61,535 nucleotides of DNA from Muribaculaceae bacterium (GCA_017629835.1 JAGBWK010000068.1:1-61535); one strand, 5' to 3'; positions 1 to 11,458 are shown, counted from the stretch's first letter. Notes: generated from the letters alone by a model not told the origin. A program made the numbers and translations.

Positions 1-1889
<1,889 letters not shown>

Positions 1890-2037
1890 CGAAATAGTAA
1901 CTTAAATAGGAATAAGAATTACGGAAGAAGGTTGTTATCAAATGTTAAAATCGAAATATCACGAATTTATGTGTTAAGAATGCAGATTTTTTCTAAAAAT
2001 TGCATTTAAGTATTACACTGATTAGCGTAATTTTTTT

Positions 2038-2045
2038 TAACTTTG
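2038..2045 (+). promoter_or_regulatory. carAB promoter -7 box
   Basis: TAACTTTG matches the -7 consensus TAnnTTTG exactly and ends 25 bases before the carA ATG. The expected -33 TTTG is not clear. The 249-base gap 1822-2070 is AT-rich and otherwise shows nothing. Confidence 0.6.
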
Positions 2046-2070
2046 CAAAGTTTTAAATTCACATATAGCT

Positions 2071-3123
2071 ATGCGCGAAACAAGACGAGCCACCTTGATA
2101 CTTGAAGATGGCACCACGTTTGTAGGAAAATCATTTGGCCACGAATCATCTACATCGGGCGAAGTGGTTTTCAACACTGCAATGACAGGTTATCCTGAGA
2201 GTTTAACTGACCCCTCATGCGAAGGTCAGATTTTAGTAACCACCTATCCTATTCTTGGTAATTACGGTGTACCCCCACATCTTGAAAAGGATACAATCAG
2301 CGAATTTTACGAATCGAATCGAATCCATGCTCGAGCCATTATAGCTCAAGATTATTCATGGGAGCATAGCCACTGGCAAGCTGACCGTTCGCTGTCGGAA
2401 TGGTTGATTGAAGAGGGCGTTCCTGCAATATACGGAATTGACACTCGCGCATTGACAAAGCATCTTCGCGAAAACGGCTCAATGCTTGGCAAAATAGTAA
2501 TCGAAGGCACTGAAGAGGTTGATTTCTACAATCCCAATTCTGAAAACCTCGTTGCTAAAACCAGCTGCAAAGAAGTTGAAATACACGGAGATGGCGCAAA
2601 AACAGTGGTACTTGTTGACTGCGGAACTCAGCACAACATCATCCGCGGATTGACTAAGCGAGGCCTTAAGGTAGTTCGTGTGCCCTGGGATTACGACTTC
2701 ACTACCGAATCATACGACGGCCTTATCATTTCAAATGGTCCGGGCAATCCTGCAATGGCTGAAGCAACTGTGCTCAACATACGCAAAGCATTAGAAATAG
2801 GCAAACCAATTTGTGGTATTTGCATGGGTAATCACCTTCTTGCTATGGCTGCTGGAGCTAAAACCTACAAACTCAAATATGGCCACCATAGCCACAACCA
2901 ACCTGTACGTCGAATTGGCACAAACAATTGCTATATAACCTCACAAAACCACGGTTATGCAATTGACATCACTACCCTACCTGAAGATTGGGAGCCAATG
3001 TTTGAGAATATGAACGACGGCACGAACGAAGGCATTCGCCACAAGACTAAGCCATACTTCTCAACCCAATTTCACCCCGACGACACAGACTACTTACTCG
3101 ATGAGTTTATCGCTATGATTTAA
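2071..3123 (+). CDS. carA: carbamoyl-phosphate synthase small (glutaminase) subunit
   Basis: Hydrolyses glutamine and passes ammonia to CarB for carbamoyl phosphate, the precursor of arginine and pyrimidines. An N-terminal CPSase small-chain domain (TAMTGYPE; LVTTYPILGNYG) is followed by a class I glutamine amidotransferase domain with the nucleophile elbow GICMG (Cys251). Odd: the C-terminal catalytic stretch, usually HPEA..GP.DT, reads QFHPDDTDYL, so His335 is kept but the catalytic Glu is Asp337 and about six following residues are absent. The residue that is usually Gln after CxGx is His. At 350 aa it is slightly short. carB follows after 27 bases. Confidence 0.95.
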   Translation: MRETRRATLILEDGTTFVGKSFGHESSTSGEVVFNTAMTGYPESLTDPSCEGQILVTTYPILGNYGVPPHLEKDTISEFYESNRIHARAIIAQDYSWEHSHWQADRSLSEWLIEEGVPAIYGIDTRALTKHLRENGSMLGKIVIEGTEEVDFYNPNSENLVAKTSCKEVEIHGDGAKTVVLVDCGTQHNIIRGLTKRGLKVVRVPWDYDFTTESYDGLIISNGPGNPAMAEATVLNIRKALEIGKPICGICMGNHLLAMAAGAKTYKLKYGHHSHNQPVRRIGTNNCYITSQNHGYAIDITTLPEDWEPMFENMNDGTNEGIRHKTKPYFSTQFHPDDTDYLLDEFIAMI

Positions 3124-3150
3124 TAGCCAAAACGAGAAGATAAGATAATA

Positions 3151-6100
3151 ATGACTTTTCACCCAGACAATATAATGACCAACGTATCATTTAAAAAAGT
3201 ACTGCTACTTGGCAGCGGTGCGCTCAAAATCGGAGAGGCTGGCGAATTTGACTACTCAGGCTCACAAGCTATTAAAGCAATGAAAGAGGAAGGCATCGAA
3301 ACCGTCCTCATCAACCCCAATATTGCAACCGTACAAACTTCGGAAGGTTTTGCCGACAAAATCTACTTTTTGCCTGTAACTCCATTCTTCGTTGAAAAAG
3401 TTATTGAGAAAGAGCGTCCCGATGGCATCCTATTGGCATTTGGTGGCCAAACAGCTCTTAATTGCGGTGTAACACTTCATGAAAGTGGCATCCTCGAAAA
3501 ATATGGCATCAGAGTACTTGGCACACCAGTACAAGCCATTATGGACACCGAAGACCGTGAGTTGTTTATCCACAAACTCGACGAAATCGATGTCAAAACA
3601 ATAAAGAGCGAAGCTGTAGAATCGGTCGACGCTGCGCTGAGAGCTGCACGCGAACTCGGATTTCCAGTTATCGTACGCGCTGCGTATGCACTTGGCGGTC
3701 TTGGTTCAGGATTCTGTGACGACGAAAAAGAGCTCATCGAACTCACCGAAAAAGCACTGTCGTTCTCACCTCAAGTTTTGGTTGAAAAATCACTGAAAGG
3801 TTGGAAAGAAATTGAATTCGAAGTTGTACGCGACCGCTACGACAACTGTATCACAGTTTGTAGCATGGAAAACTTCGACCCACTTGGCATCCACACTGGC
3901 GAAAGTATCGTTGTAGCGCCCTCACAAACATTGTCGAACGACGACGTACAATTCTTGCGCAAATTAGCGATAAAAATGGTGCGCCACATCGGCATCGTCG
4001 GCGAATGTAACGTACAATATGCCTACGACCCACAATCAATGGATTATAGAGTAATTGAGGTAAACGCTCGCCTTAGCCGCTCATCAGCTCTTGCATCAAA
4101 AGCAACTGGTTATCCATTGGCATTCGTTGCAGCAAAAATCGGTCTCGGATACGGACTATTCGAACTCAAAAATTCTGTAACGAAAGACACTCCAGCATAT
4201 TTCGAGCCCTCAATCGACTATATCGTTGTTAAACTCCCACGTTGGGACCTCGGCAAATTCCATGGCGTACGCCGCGAAATCGGCTCATCAATGAAATCAG
4301 TTGGTGAGGTAATGTCAATCGGTCGTACATTTGAAGAAGCTATACAAAAAGGTCTTCGTATGATTGGCCAAGGCATGCATGGTTTCGTAGGAAATCACGA
4401 CCTCAAAATTGCCGACATCGACAAATCGCTCAGAGAGCCCACCGACAAACGTATCTTCGTCATTGCCAAAGCTCTACGCAGCGGATACACAATTGAAGAT
4501 ATATACAACCTTACAAAAATCGACCGCTGGTTCTTATATCGCCTACAAAACCTCATCAATACAGAGATTGAACTTGAAGGCTACAACGAAATCACTGACG
4601 TCCCAGTAGAATTGCTCCGCACAGCAAAAGAACAAGGCTTCAGCGACTTCCAAATCGCTAAGGCTGTATTGAAGGACAGACCTCAATCTGGTGCTGAAGG
4701 CAACAGCATCGTTCGCGAATATCGCAAGAGCCTTGGCATCCTGCCTGTGGTCAAACAAATCGATACACTCGCAGCTGAATATCCAGCACAAACCAACTAC
4801 CTATACCTCACATACAACGGCACCACAAACGACGTTGAATACACTGGCGACCACCGCTCAATTGTAGTATTAGGCTCAGGCGCCTACCGTATCGGTAGCT
4901 CAGTTGAATTCGACTGGTGTTCAGTAAATGCATTGATGACCGTCAAACGTGAAGGTTGGCGCTCGGTTATGATTAACTATAACCCCGAGACCGTATCAAC
5001 CGATTACGATATGTGCGACCGTCTCTATTTCGACGAGTTGACATTCGAACGCGTAATGGACATCATCGAACTCGAACAACCTCACGGCGCAATCCTCTCT
5101 GTAGGTGGTCAGATTCCAAACAACTTAGCAACTCGCCTTGATGCTGAAGGAGTTAATATCCTCGGAACGAGCGCTAAATGTATCGACAACGCCGAAGACC
5201 GTCACAAATTCTCTGCAATGCTCGACACACTCGGTATCGACCAGCCACGTTGGAAAGAGTTGACAAGCTTCGACGATATCCGCAAGTTCATCGACCAAGT
5301 TGGATTCCCCGTACTCGTGCGTCCAAGCTACGTACTTTCAGGCGCAGCAATGAACGTTTGCTCCAACGAAGAAGAGCTCGAAAGATTCCTTCGCCTTGCA
5401 GCAAACGTGTCGAAGCAACACCCTGTCGTTGTAACTGAATTCATTCAAAATGCAAAAGAGATTGAAATGGATGCAGTGGCTGCTAAGGGCGAAATCAAAG
5501 CATACGCAATCTCAGAACATATTGAATTTGCAGGCGTTCACTCAGGCGACGCAACGATCCAATTCCCACCACAGAAACTCTATGTTGAAACGATGCGACG
5601 CATCAAGAAGATTTCAGCACAGATTGCTAAAGCGCTTGAAATCACTGGCCCATTCAACATCCAATTCCTCGCCAAGAACAACGACATCAAGGTCATCGAA
5701 TGTAACCTCCGCGCATCACGAAGCTTCCCATTCGTATCAAAAGTTTCGAAAATCAACTTCATTGACCTTGCAACTCGTGCTATGCTTGGCCAAGAAATTG
5801 AGAAACCCAACAAGAGCGCATTTGACCTTGACTACGTTGGTATCAAGGCTTCACAATTCTCATTCTCTCGCTTGCAGGGCGCTGACCCAGTTCTTGGCGT
5901 AGATATGTCATCAACTGGCGAAGTCGGATGTCTCGGCGTTGACTCTACTGAAGCGATTCTTAAATCAATGCTTTCTGTTGGCTACCGCGTTCCTAAGAAT
6001 AGCGTATTGATGTCGACTGGCTCAGCTCGCTCAAAAGCTGATATGCTCGAAGCTGCTCAGATGCTCCACAAACAAGGGTTCACTATCTACGCAACCGAAG

Positions 6101-6399
6101 GCACCGCACGTTATCTTGAAGAAAATGCTATTCCTGTGATTCGTGTCTACTGGCCCTCTCAGCCCGACATGGAGCCACAAGCATTAAAACTGCTTCACGA
6201 CAAACAGATTGACTTGGTGGTAAACATTCCCAAGAACCTTTCATCAACTGAATTGTCAAACGGCTACAAGATTCGTCGTGCAGCAATCGACCTTAACATT
6301 CCATTGCTTACAAATGCTCGTCTTGCTTCAGCATTTATCAATGCGTTCACTACCCTATCGGTCGACGACATCGAAATCAAAACCTGGGATGAATATTAA
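3151..6399 (+). CDS. carB: carbamoyl-phosphate synthase large subunit
   Basis: Makes carbamoyl phosphate from bicarbonate, ammonia and two ATP. At 1082 aa it is full length. It has two homologous CPSase halves, each with a pre-ATP-grasp motif (GSGALKIGEAGEFDYSG near residue 22; GSGAYRIGSSVEFDW near 577) and an ATP-grasp domain, an oligomerisation domain between them, and a C-terminal MGS-like regulatory domain from about residue 940 (GFTIYATEGTARYLEE), where allosteric effectors bind in relatives. The start could be this ATG or the next one at 3175; both precede the conserved VLLLGSG strand. Second gene of the carAB operon. Confidence 0.97.
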   Translation: MTFHPDNIMTNVSFKKVLLLGSGALKIGEAGEFDYSGSQAIKAMKEEGIETVLINPNIATVQTSEGFADKIYFLPVTPFFVEKVIEKERPDGILLAFGGQTALNCGVTLHESGILEKYGIRVLGTPVQAIMDTEDRELFIHKLDEIDVKTIKSEAVESVDAALRAARELGFPVIVRAAYALGGLGSGFCDDEKELIELTEKALSFSPQVLVEKSLKGWKEIEFEVVRDRYDNCITVCSMENFDPLGIHTGESIVVAPSQTLSNDDVQFLRKLAIKMVRHIGIVGECNVQYAYDPQSMDYRVIEVNARLSRSSALASKATGYPLAFVAAKIGLGYGLFELKNSVTKDTPAYFEPSIDYIVVKLPRWDLGKFHGVRREIGSSMKSVGEVMSIGRTFEEAIQKGLRMIGQGMHGFVGNHDLKIADIDKSLREPTDKRIFVIAKALRSGYTIEDIYNLTKIDRWFLYRLQNLINTEIELEGYNEITDVPVELLRTAKEQGFSDFQIAKAVLKDRPQSGAEGNSIVREYRKSLGILPVVKQIDTLAAEYPAQTNYLYLTYNGTTNDVEYTGDHRSIVVLGSGAYRIGSSVEFDWCSVNALMTVKREGWRSVMINYNPETVSTDYDMCDRLYFDELTFERVMDIIELEQPHGAILSVGGQIPNNLATRLDAEGVNILGTSAKCIDNAEDRHKFSAMLDTLGIDQPRWKELTSFDDIRKFIDQVGFPVLVRPSYVLSGAAMNVCSNEEELERFLRLAANVSKQHPVVVTEFIQNAKEIEMDAVAAKGEIKAYAISEHIEFAGVHSGDATIQFPPQKLYVETMRRIKKISAQIAKALEITGPFNIQFLAKNNDIKVIECNLRASRSFPFVSKVSKINFIDLATRAMLGQEIEKPNKSAFDLDYVGIKASQFSFSRLQGADPVLGVDMSSTGEVGCLGVDSTEAILKSMLSVGYRVPKNSVLMSTGSARSKADMLEAAQMLHKQGFTIYATEGTARYLEENAIPVIRVYWPSQPDMEPQALKLLHDKQIDLVVNIPKNLSSTELSNGYKIRRAAIDLNIPLLTNARLASAFINAFTTLSVDDIEIKTWDEY

Positions 6400-6417
6400 T
6401 CCCAGTGGTAACTATAC

Positions 6418-6457
6418 AAAGAATGCCGGGCACATCGCTCGGCATTCTTTATTTTTT
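6418..6457 (+). terminator. carAB intrinsic terminator
   Basis: Perfect 11-bp stem (AAAGAATGCCG at 6418-6428 with CGGCATTCTTT at 6440-6450), 11-base loop, then ATTTTTTC. It lies 19 bases after the carB stop. Read on the other strand the tail is poor in T, but it may also help to end cinA transcription. Confidence 0.9.
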
Positions 6458-6473
6458 CTACGACCTATATATA

Positions 6474-7736
6474 TTAATGTGTAGAATCTCGAAGAGCCAT
6501 TGTCAGCATAACAATCGCTGCTGTTGTTGCCCTCTCAATTACACGCTCGCGAGTACCAGGGAATCGCATTGTTTTTGCAATAACGCGTGTTTCGCCCTCG
6601 AATGGATATGCTACTGAGATACAAACTGTACCGACTGGTTTTGTGGGTGTACCACCCGACGGTCCTGCAATGCCTGATGTAGCTATAGCGCAGTCAGTTG
6701 CAATTGCTTTTGTTGCTCCGATAGCCATCTGTGCTACTACGGGCTCACTAACAACGCCATAGGCATCTATCAACGAAGCATCAACACCAAGCAATTTGAT
6801 TTTGACATCATTGAAATAAGACACTACACTACCCATATAGACATCTGAGCATCCTGCTATAGAGGTAACAGTGTGTGCTATATTTCCGCCAGTACAGCTT
6901 TCTGCAGTTGACAAAGTTAATCCTTTTGAGCGCAATTCTGACAGAAGCGCTTCTACTGGCGTTATATCTGATTTTGCTAACACCTTTCCGGGAAACATTG
7001 AAATCAGCTGAGTATGGTAGCTGTCAAGTAATTCTTCAAGATACACTGAATCGCTATGTTTGCCGTCAAGTCTGAGTCGGATCATTCCCATTTTAGGCAA
7101 ATACGCCAGATGCAAACAATCGGGCAATTCGCGTTCCCATTCATCAAGTGCTTCAGCTGCATCCGACTCGGTAATGCCTGTAAGTATCACACATCGGTGG
7201 CCAATATATGTATCGGTTGAAAATTTAGCAAGAAGTTGTGGGAAAACAGCCTGTTCAAACATCTGAACACATTCAAACGGCACGCCGGGCAATGACACAA
7301 GGATTTTCCCATCGTTCTCAAACCAAAGGATAGGTGCAGTACCAACCTTATTTTGAATAACGCGACACGAAGTTGGCACCATTGCTTGCGACTCGGTCAG
7401 GGCATTTAATTTGAGTCCTCGTTTTTGGAAAATATCTTTTACATTATCTAATACGTCATTATCGAAACGCAATTCTCCGCCAAATATATCGAGCAAAACC
7501 TGCTTCGTAATGTCGTCTTTCGTCGGTCCAAGTCCGCCTGTAGTAACAACTATGTCTGTTTGAGTAAAGGCCGTATCAATAGCACTACGTATTGACTGGC
7601 TATTATCGCCGACAACAGTTACGCTATCAACCGACCACCCATGTGGCTCAATAATACGAGCAATCGCACCTGAATTCGTGTCAGTAACTTGCCCAATTAG
7701 CAGTTCATCTCCGATTGCAACTATCGACAGTTTCAT
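6474..7736 (-). CDS. cinA: CinA family protein (nicotinamide mononucleotide amidase type)
   Basis: Two domains: an N-terminal MoCF-biosynthesis (MoaB/Mog-like) domain with IGDELLIGQVTDTNS and TTGGLGPTKDD, linked to pyridine nucleotide pyrophosphatase activity in characterised relatives, and a C-terminal CinA domain (STAESCTGG; ATSGIAGPSGGTP) that deamidates NMN in the NAD salvage cycle. At 420 aa it has the family length. Second gene of a pair: it begins 21 bases after the tsaD stop and is probably cotranscribed with it. Which of the two activities this protein has cannot be read from sequence. Confidence 0.93.
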   Translation of the reverse strand: MKLSIVAIGDELLIGQVTDTNSGAIARIIEPHGWSVDSVTVVGDNSQSIRSAIDTAFTQTDIVVTTGGLGPTKDDITKQVLLDIFGGELRFDNDVLDNVKDIFQKRGLKLNALTESQAMVPTSCRVIQNKVGTAPILWFENDGKILVSLPGVPFECVQMFEQAVFPQLLAKFSTDTYIGHRCVILTGITESDAAEALDEWERELPDCLHLAYLPKMGMIRLRLDGKHSDSVYLEELLDSYHTQLISMFPGKVLAKSDITPVEALLSELRSKGLTLSTAESCTGGNIAHTVTSIAGCSDVYMGSVVSYFNDVKIKLLGVDASLIDAYGVVSEPVVAQMAIGATKAIATDCAIATSGIAGPSGGTPTKPVGTVCISVAYPFEGETRVIAKTMRFPGTRERVIERATTAAIVMLTMALRDSTH

Positions 7737-7757
7737 AGCGTAATTACAAATATAATG

Positions 7758-8774
7758 TTACACCTCAACACGTGCAAATGGAGCTGCGTCGTAAGCGCAA
7801 AATTTCTTGTCAAGGAATTTATAATAGCCTGCAATTGCAACCATTGCAGCGTTATCAGTTGTAAAGACTCGTTCAGGGATAAACGCTTGCAAATTGTGTC
7901 GTTTACAATATTCTGCCACAGCATTTCTTACACCTGAATTAGCGGAAACGCCACCGCCTATAGCGATAATCTTTACTCCAGTTTGCTTCACAGCCTTATC
8001 GAGCTTATCAATAAGGATATCAATAATGGTAGCTTGCAGTGAAGCGGCAAGGTCGTCGATATTTTTCTCAACAAAATCTGGGTCGAACTTAACATTATCG
8101 CGAATTGTATACATAAATGATGTCTTCAAGCCACTGAAGCTATAATCAAGACCAGGTATATGAGGTTTAGCAAATTTGAAACGCTTAGGATCACCTTGAG
8201 AAGCATGGCGGTCGATATGCGGACCACCGGGATAAGGCAGCCCCATCACTTTGGCACATTTATCGAAGGCCTCACCAGCCGCATCATCTATTGTGCGGCC
8301 AAGTATTTCCATATCGTTATAATTCCGCACTAATACAATCTGTGAATTTCCTCCCGAAATTAAAAGGCAAAGGAACGGATATTCTGGCACAATATCAGTT
8401 GGCTCACGACGTATGAAATGAGAAAGCACATGCCCATGTAAATGATTAACATCTACGATAGGAATACGTAAGCCTAACGACATACCCTTGGCAAAACTTG
8501 TACCTACAAGCAATGAGCCCAACAAACCTGGGCCTCGAGTAAATGCAATCGCATCGAGATCAGAAGCCTTAATACCAGCACGTTTTAATGCTGTATCTAC
8601 TACAGGGACTATATTCTGCTGATGCGCACGAGAGGCAAGTTCTGGAACAACGCCGCCATATTCTTCATGCACATTTTGCGAAGCGATAACATTAGATAGC
8701 AACAATCCATCGCGAATAACAGCTGCTGATGTATCGTCGCATGATGATTCTATGCCAAGTATAGTAATGCTCAT
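7758..8774 (-). CDS. tsaD: tRNA N6-adenosine threonylcarbamoyltransferase TsaD
   Basis: Transfers threonylcarbamoyl to A37 of ANN-decoding tRNAs (t6A), together with TsaB and TsaE. ASKHA fold with the N-terminal GIESSCDDTSAAV, the metal-binding HxxxH (His111, His115 in NHLHGH), and ISGGNSQIV and IGGGVSANSG loops. At 338 aa it is full length. Transcribed leftwards, divergent from a glycosyltransferase gene across 100 bases, and heads the tsaD-cinA pair. Confidence 0.97.
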   Translation of the reverse strand: MSITILGIESSCDDTSAAVIRDGLLLSNVIASQNVHEEYGGVVPELASRAHQQNIVPVVDTALKRAGIKASDLDAIAFTRGPGLLGSLLVGTSFAKGMSLGLRIPIVDVNHLHGHVLSHFIRREPTDIVPEYPFLCLLISGGNSQIVLVRNYNDMEILGRTIDDAAGEAFDKCAKVMGLPYPGGPHIDRHASQGDPKRFKFAKPHIPGLDYSFSGLKTSFMYTIRDNVKFDPDFVEKNIDDLAASLQATIIDILIDKLDKAVKQTGVKIIAIGGGVSANSGVRNAVAEYCKRHNLQAFIPERVFTTDNAAMVAIAGYYKFLDKKFCAYDAAPFARVEV

Positions 8775-8831
8775 AATAAGGGCACTATAATTTGAATTAG
8801 TCTATTGATGTATTGAACGAATTTTTCAATG

Positions 8832-8839
8832 CAAAATTA
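8832..8839 (-). promoter_or_regulatory. tsaD promoter -7 box
   Basis: TAATTTTG on the minus strand matches TAnnTTTG, 57 bases before the tsaD ATG. No good -33 TTTG is seen. Confidence 0.45.
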
Positions 8840-8861
8840 GTTATTTTCATGGAATTATCAC

Positions 8862-8869
8862 TACTTTTG
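8862..8869 (+). promoter_or_regulatory. promoter -7 box immediately before a start codon
   Basis: TACTTTTG matches TAnnTTTG and ends five bases before the ATG of the glycosyltransferase at 8875. If used, the mRNA would have almost no 5' leader. Confidence 0.45.
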
Positions 8870-8874
8870 CATTA

Positions 8875-9867
8875 ATGAAATTCAACGACAAAATATCAAT
8901 TATTGTACCCGCCTACAATGTAGAGCGATACGTCAACGATTGCCTTGAAAGCATAGCGAAACAAACATATAGCAATCTTGAGGTTATTGTCGTAAACGAC
9001 GGCTCAACCGATTCTACTCGCACGATAATAGAGAATTTTATCAGCAACGACAATCGCTTTACACTTAAGTCGATAGATAACAGTGGCCCATCAGCTGCAA
9101 GAAACACGGGCATATCATTAGCCACTGGAGATTGGTATCTATTTGTCGACTCTGATGACCTACTACCAGCCAATGCGATTGAAACGCTAGTAGACGTAAT
9201 TGATTATCACCAAAACAAGAATAAGATAATCCTTGACGTTGTATGCGGTTCATTAGATAGATTTGTGGATGAGCCCACTAAAACAAACCGCCCAAGTGTA
9301 TCGCACCTAATTTCAGGCAAAGATGCTACATTAAACATATTATATCAAACAGAAAGCACACTCAACACATCAGCGTGGGGTAAACTCTTTAATGCAAAGT
9401 TGTGGCAAAACGTATCATTTCCTATTGGTAAATTATATGAAGACCTCGAAACAATTCCTCAAATTATCAAGGATGTTGACATCGTAGCGACAACCGAAGC
9501 AATTGTTTACCATTATAGAATTACAGAAGGGAGCATCCTGTCGACGATGACTCCTAAGCGATTTGACGTGCTCGATGCTACGCAAAATCTAATTGATTCA
9601 TTTACATTCGACAAAGAATTGAAACGTGCAGCTGAGGACCGCCAACTGAGCGCGGCATTCAATATGCTTATGCTTATGGGTAAATCGGGGTTTAACGAAG
9701 AAAAAGCGACGGAACGATGTGCTGAAATCATCCGAAAATATCGCTATAGTTCTTTGATTGACAATAAAGTTCGCCTAAAAAATAAAGCCGGAATCCTACT
9801 GAGTTATCTCATCGGAATCCGACCTTTTAAGAGCAAATTTATTGGTAATTTATTTCTTAGTCGTTAG
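8875..9867 (+). CDS. family 2 glycosyltransferase
   Basis: Inverting GT-A glycosyltransferase that probably moves a sugar from a nucleotide donor onto a surface glycan or lipid; donor and acceptor are unknown. It starts directly into the GT2 core (ISIIVPAYNVERYV), has VVNDGSTDST for nucleotide binding and the metal-binding DSDD at residues 92-95. The C-terminal third (about 230-330) is helical and basic with no clear membrane span. It stands alone between tsaD and miaB, convergent with miaB (13-base gap) and with no polysaccharide neighbours, which suggests an inserted single gene. Confidence 0.9.
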   Translation: MKFNDKISIIVPAYNVERYVNDCLESIAKQTYSNLEVIVVNDGSTDSTRTIIENFISNDNRFTLKSIDNSGPSAARNTGISLATGDWYLFVDSDDLLPANAIETLVDVIDYHQNKNKIILDVVCGSLDRFVDEPTKTNRPSVSHLISGKDATLNILYQTESTLNTSAWGKLFNAKLWQNVSFPIGKLYEDLETIPQIIKDVDIVATTEAIVYHYRITEGSILSTMTPKRFDVLDATQNLIDSFTFDKELKRAAEDRQLSAAFNMLMLMGKSGFNEEKATERCAEIIRKYRYSSLIDNKVRLKNKAGILLSYLIGIRPFKSKFIGNLFLSR

Positions 9868-9880
9868 CATTTTTTACAAT

Positions 9881-11206
9881 TTAGGCTAATTCGCAAATTA
9901 GTGTTGCTGAAGTTGACTCAACAACTTTCACTTTTACGAAATCTCCTATGCGGTAATTACCACGAGGGAAAACTGCTGTCTTATTTTGCGATGTACGGCC
10001 TACAAGCTGGTCGGTTGAACGCTTAGAAACACCTTCCACCAACACTTCAAATTCTTTACCAACATCACGTCGGTTAGACTCTGCCGATAGTTCATTCTGC
10101 AAAGCAATCATTCTATTAAGACGCTCTATCTTCACATCCTCTGCTATATTGTCGGGCATAGTTTTTGAGGCAAGTGTACCTGGTCGCTCTGAGTATTTGA
10201 ACATAAATGCCGAGTCGAATCCAACCTCACGCATCAGCGACAAGGTCTGTTGAAAATCTTCTTCCGACTCATTGTGAAAACCAGTGAACATATCTGTTGA
10301 GATACCACAATCAGGGATTCTCTGACGAATAGCATCAATGCGGTCGAGATACCACTGGCGTGTATACTTTCTATTCATCGATTTCAAAACGCTGTCGCTA
10401 CCCGATTGCACCGGTAAATGGATATGACGGCAAATGTTGGGGTAACGAGCAATTACATCAATCGTTGCGTCCGACATATCTTTTGGATGAGAGGTGGTGA
10501 AGCGCACACGCATATTTGGCACTGCTTCAGCAACTATAGCAAGTAGTTTATCGAATGTAATCTCTACATCATGTGCCTCATAACGATAGCTATTAACATT
10601 TTGGCCGAGAAGTGTCACTTCTTTGAAACCAAGCTTTTGTAAGTCAGCGATTTCATTTAATATACTATCAACAGCACGTGAACGCTCACGTCCACGAGTA
10701 TAAGGAACAATGCAATATGAGCAGAAATTGTTGCAACCACGCATAATACTAACAAACCCACTGACAGTGTTGCCACCAATTCTTGCAGGGATAATATCAC
10801 GATATGTTTCTGTGGTCGATAATTCTACGTTAATTGCCTTCTCGCCAGCTTCAACTAATGCAAACAAGTTAGGCAAATCAAGGTAAGAGTCAGGACCAGC
10901 TACGAGATCTACACCATGCTCATTGATTAATGAATCCTTCACTCGCTCAGCCATACAGCCAATGACACCAACGATAAGTTTGCCACGCTTACGGCGCAAT
11001 GCACGGAGCGCTTGCAGACGACCAACTATCTTCTGCTCGGCATTATCACGAATAGAGCAAGTGTTGAGAAGCACGGCATCAGCTTCATCAATATTATCAG
11101 TTGTCGCGTAACCAACGGTTTGAAGCACTGCTGCAACAACTTCACTGTCGGCAACATTCATTTGGCAACCGTAGGTTTCGATATAAAGTTTGTTTGAATT
11201 CATCAT
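9881..11206 (-). CDS. miaB: tRNA-2-methylthio-N6-dimethylallyladenosine synthase MiaB
   Basis: Radical-SAM methylthiotransferase that adds the 2-methylthio group to i6A37 in tRNA. The N-terminal UPF0004 domain has three Fe-S ligands (Cys14, Cys50, Cys84). The radical-SAM motif CxxxCxxC is Cys158, Cys162, Cys165 (GCNNFCSYC). A TRAM domain closes the protein (about 375-441). At 441 aa it has family length. Start is this ATG or the next codon, also ATG. A related gene, rimO, is at the right end of the window; the TYGCQMN signature and tRNA-type core mark this one as MiaB. Confidence 0.96.
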   Translation of the reverse strand: MMNSNKLYIETYGCQMNVADSEVVAAVLQTVGYATTDNIDEADAVLLNTCSIRDNAEQKIVGRLQALRALRRKRGKLIVGVIGCMAERVKDSLINEHGVDLVAGPDSYLDLPNLFALVEAGEKAINVELSTTETYRDIIPARIGGNTVSGFVSIMRGCNNFCSYCIVPYTRGRERSRAVDSILNEIADLQKLGFKEVTLLGQNVNSYRYEAHDVEITFDKLLAIVAEAVPNMRVRFTTSHPKDMSDATIDVIARYPNICRHIHLPVQSGSDSVLKSMNRKYTRQWYLDRIDAIRQRIPDCGISTDMFTGFHNESEEDFQQTLSLMREVGFDSAFMFKYSERPGTLASKTMPDNIAEDVKIERLNRMIALQNELSAESNRRDVGKEFEVLVEGVSKRSTDQLVGRTSQNKTAVFPRGNYRIGDFVKVKVVESTSATLICELA

Positions 11207-11230
11207 TTAATTTACAAGTGAACGAGAAAT

Positions 11231-11260
11231 TGTAGTGACTCAAAATTCACTACAAATTTA
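11231..11260 (-). promoter_or_regulatory. miaB promoter with an overlapping inverted repeat
   Basis: TAAATTTG on the minus strand (11253-11260) fits the -7 element, 46 bases before miaB. A perfect 8-bp inverted repeat (TGTAGTGA at 11231-11238, TCACTACA at 11247-11254, 8-base gap) lies over the predicted start site. It could be an operator or a leader hairpin. Confidence 0.4.
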
Positions 11261-11354
11261 CACATAAAATCGCAGATATAAGATAGCTCGGTGAGGAAAC
11301 CACGCAAATTTCACTTTTTTAACCTATTATGAGGATTATTTCTTGCCAAATAAC

Positions 11355-11386
11355 TTGACAACGGGGGTTGCGATGTATTATCTTTG
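11355..11386 (+). promoter_or_regulatory. ftsX operon promoter
   Basis: TATCTTTG at 11379-11386 is an exact -7 element. TTGACA at 11355-11360 stands 18 bases upstream. The predicted leader to ftsX is about 70 nt. The rest of the gap 11207-11458 shows nothing more. Confidence 0.6.
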
Positions 11387-11458
11387 CATAAGATTTAATA
11401 ATTTGGCATAATTTGGATAAAATCGGTAGTCACAACTTACCGCGATTATAAAACTACG

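Noticed and set aside
3055..3123. Frameshift as the cause of the odd CarA end
   Set aside because: The frame is intact, the residues after the gap (DTDYLLDEF) align with the family and carB follows normally, so it is an in-frame shortening.
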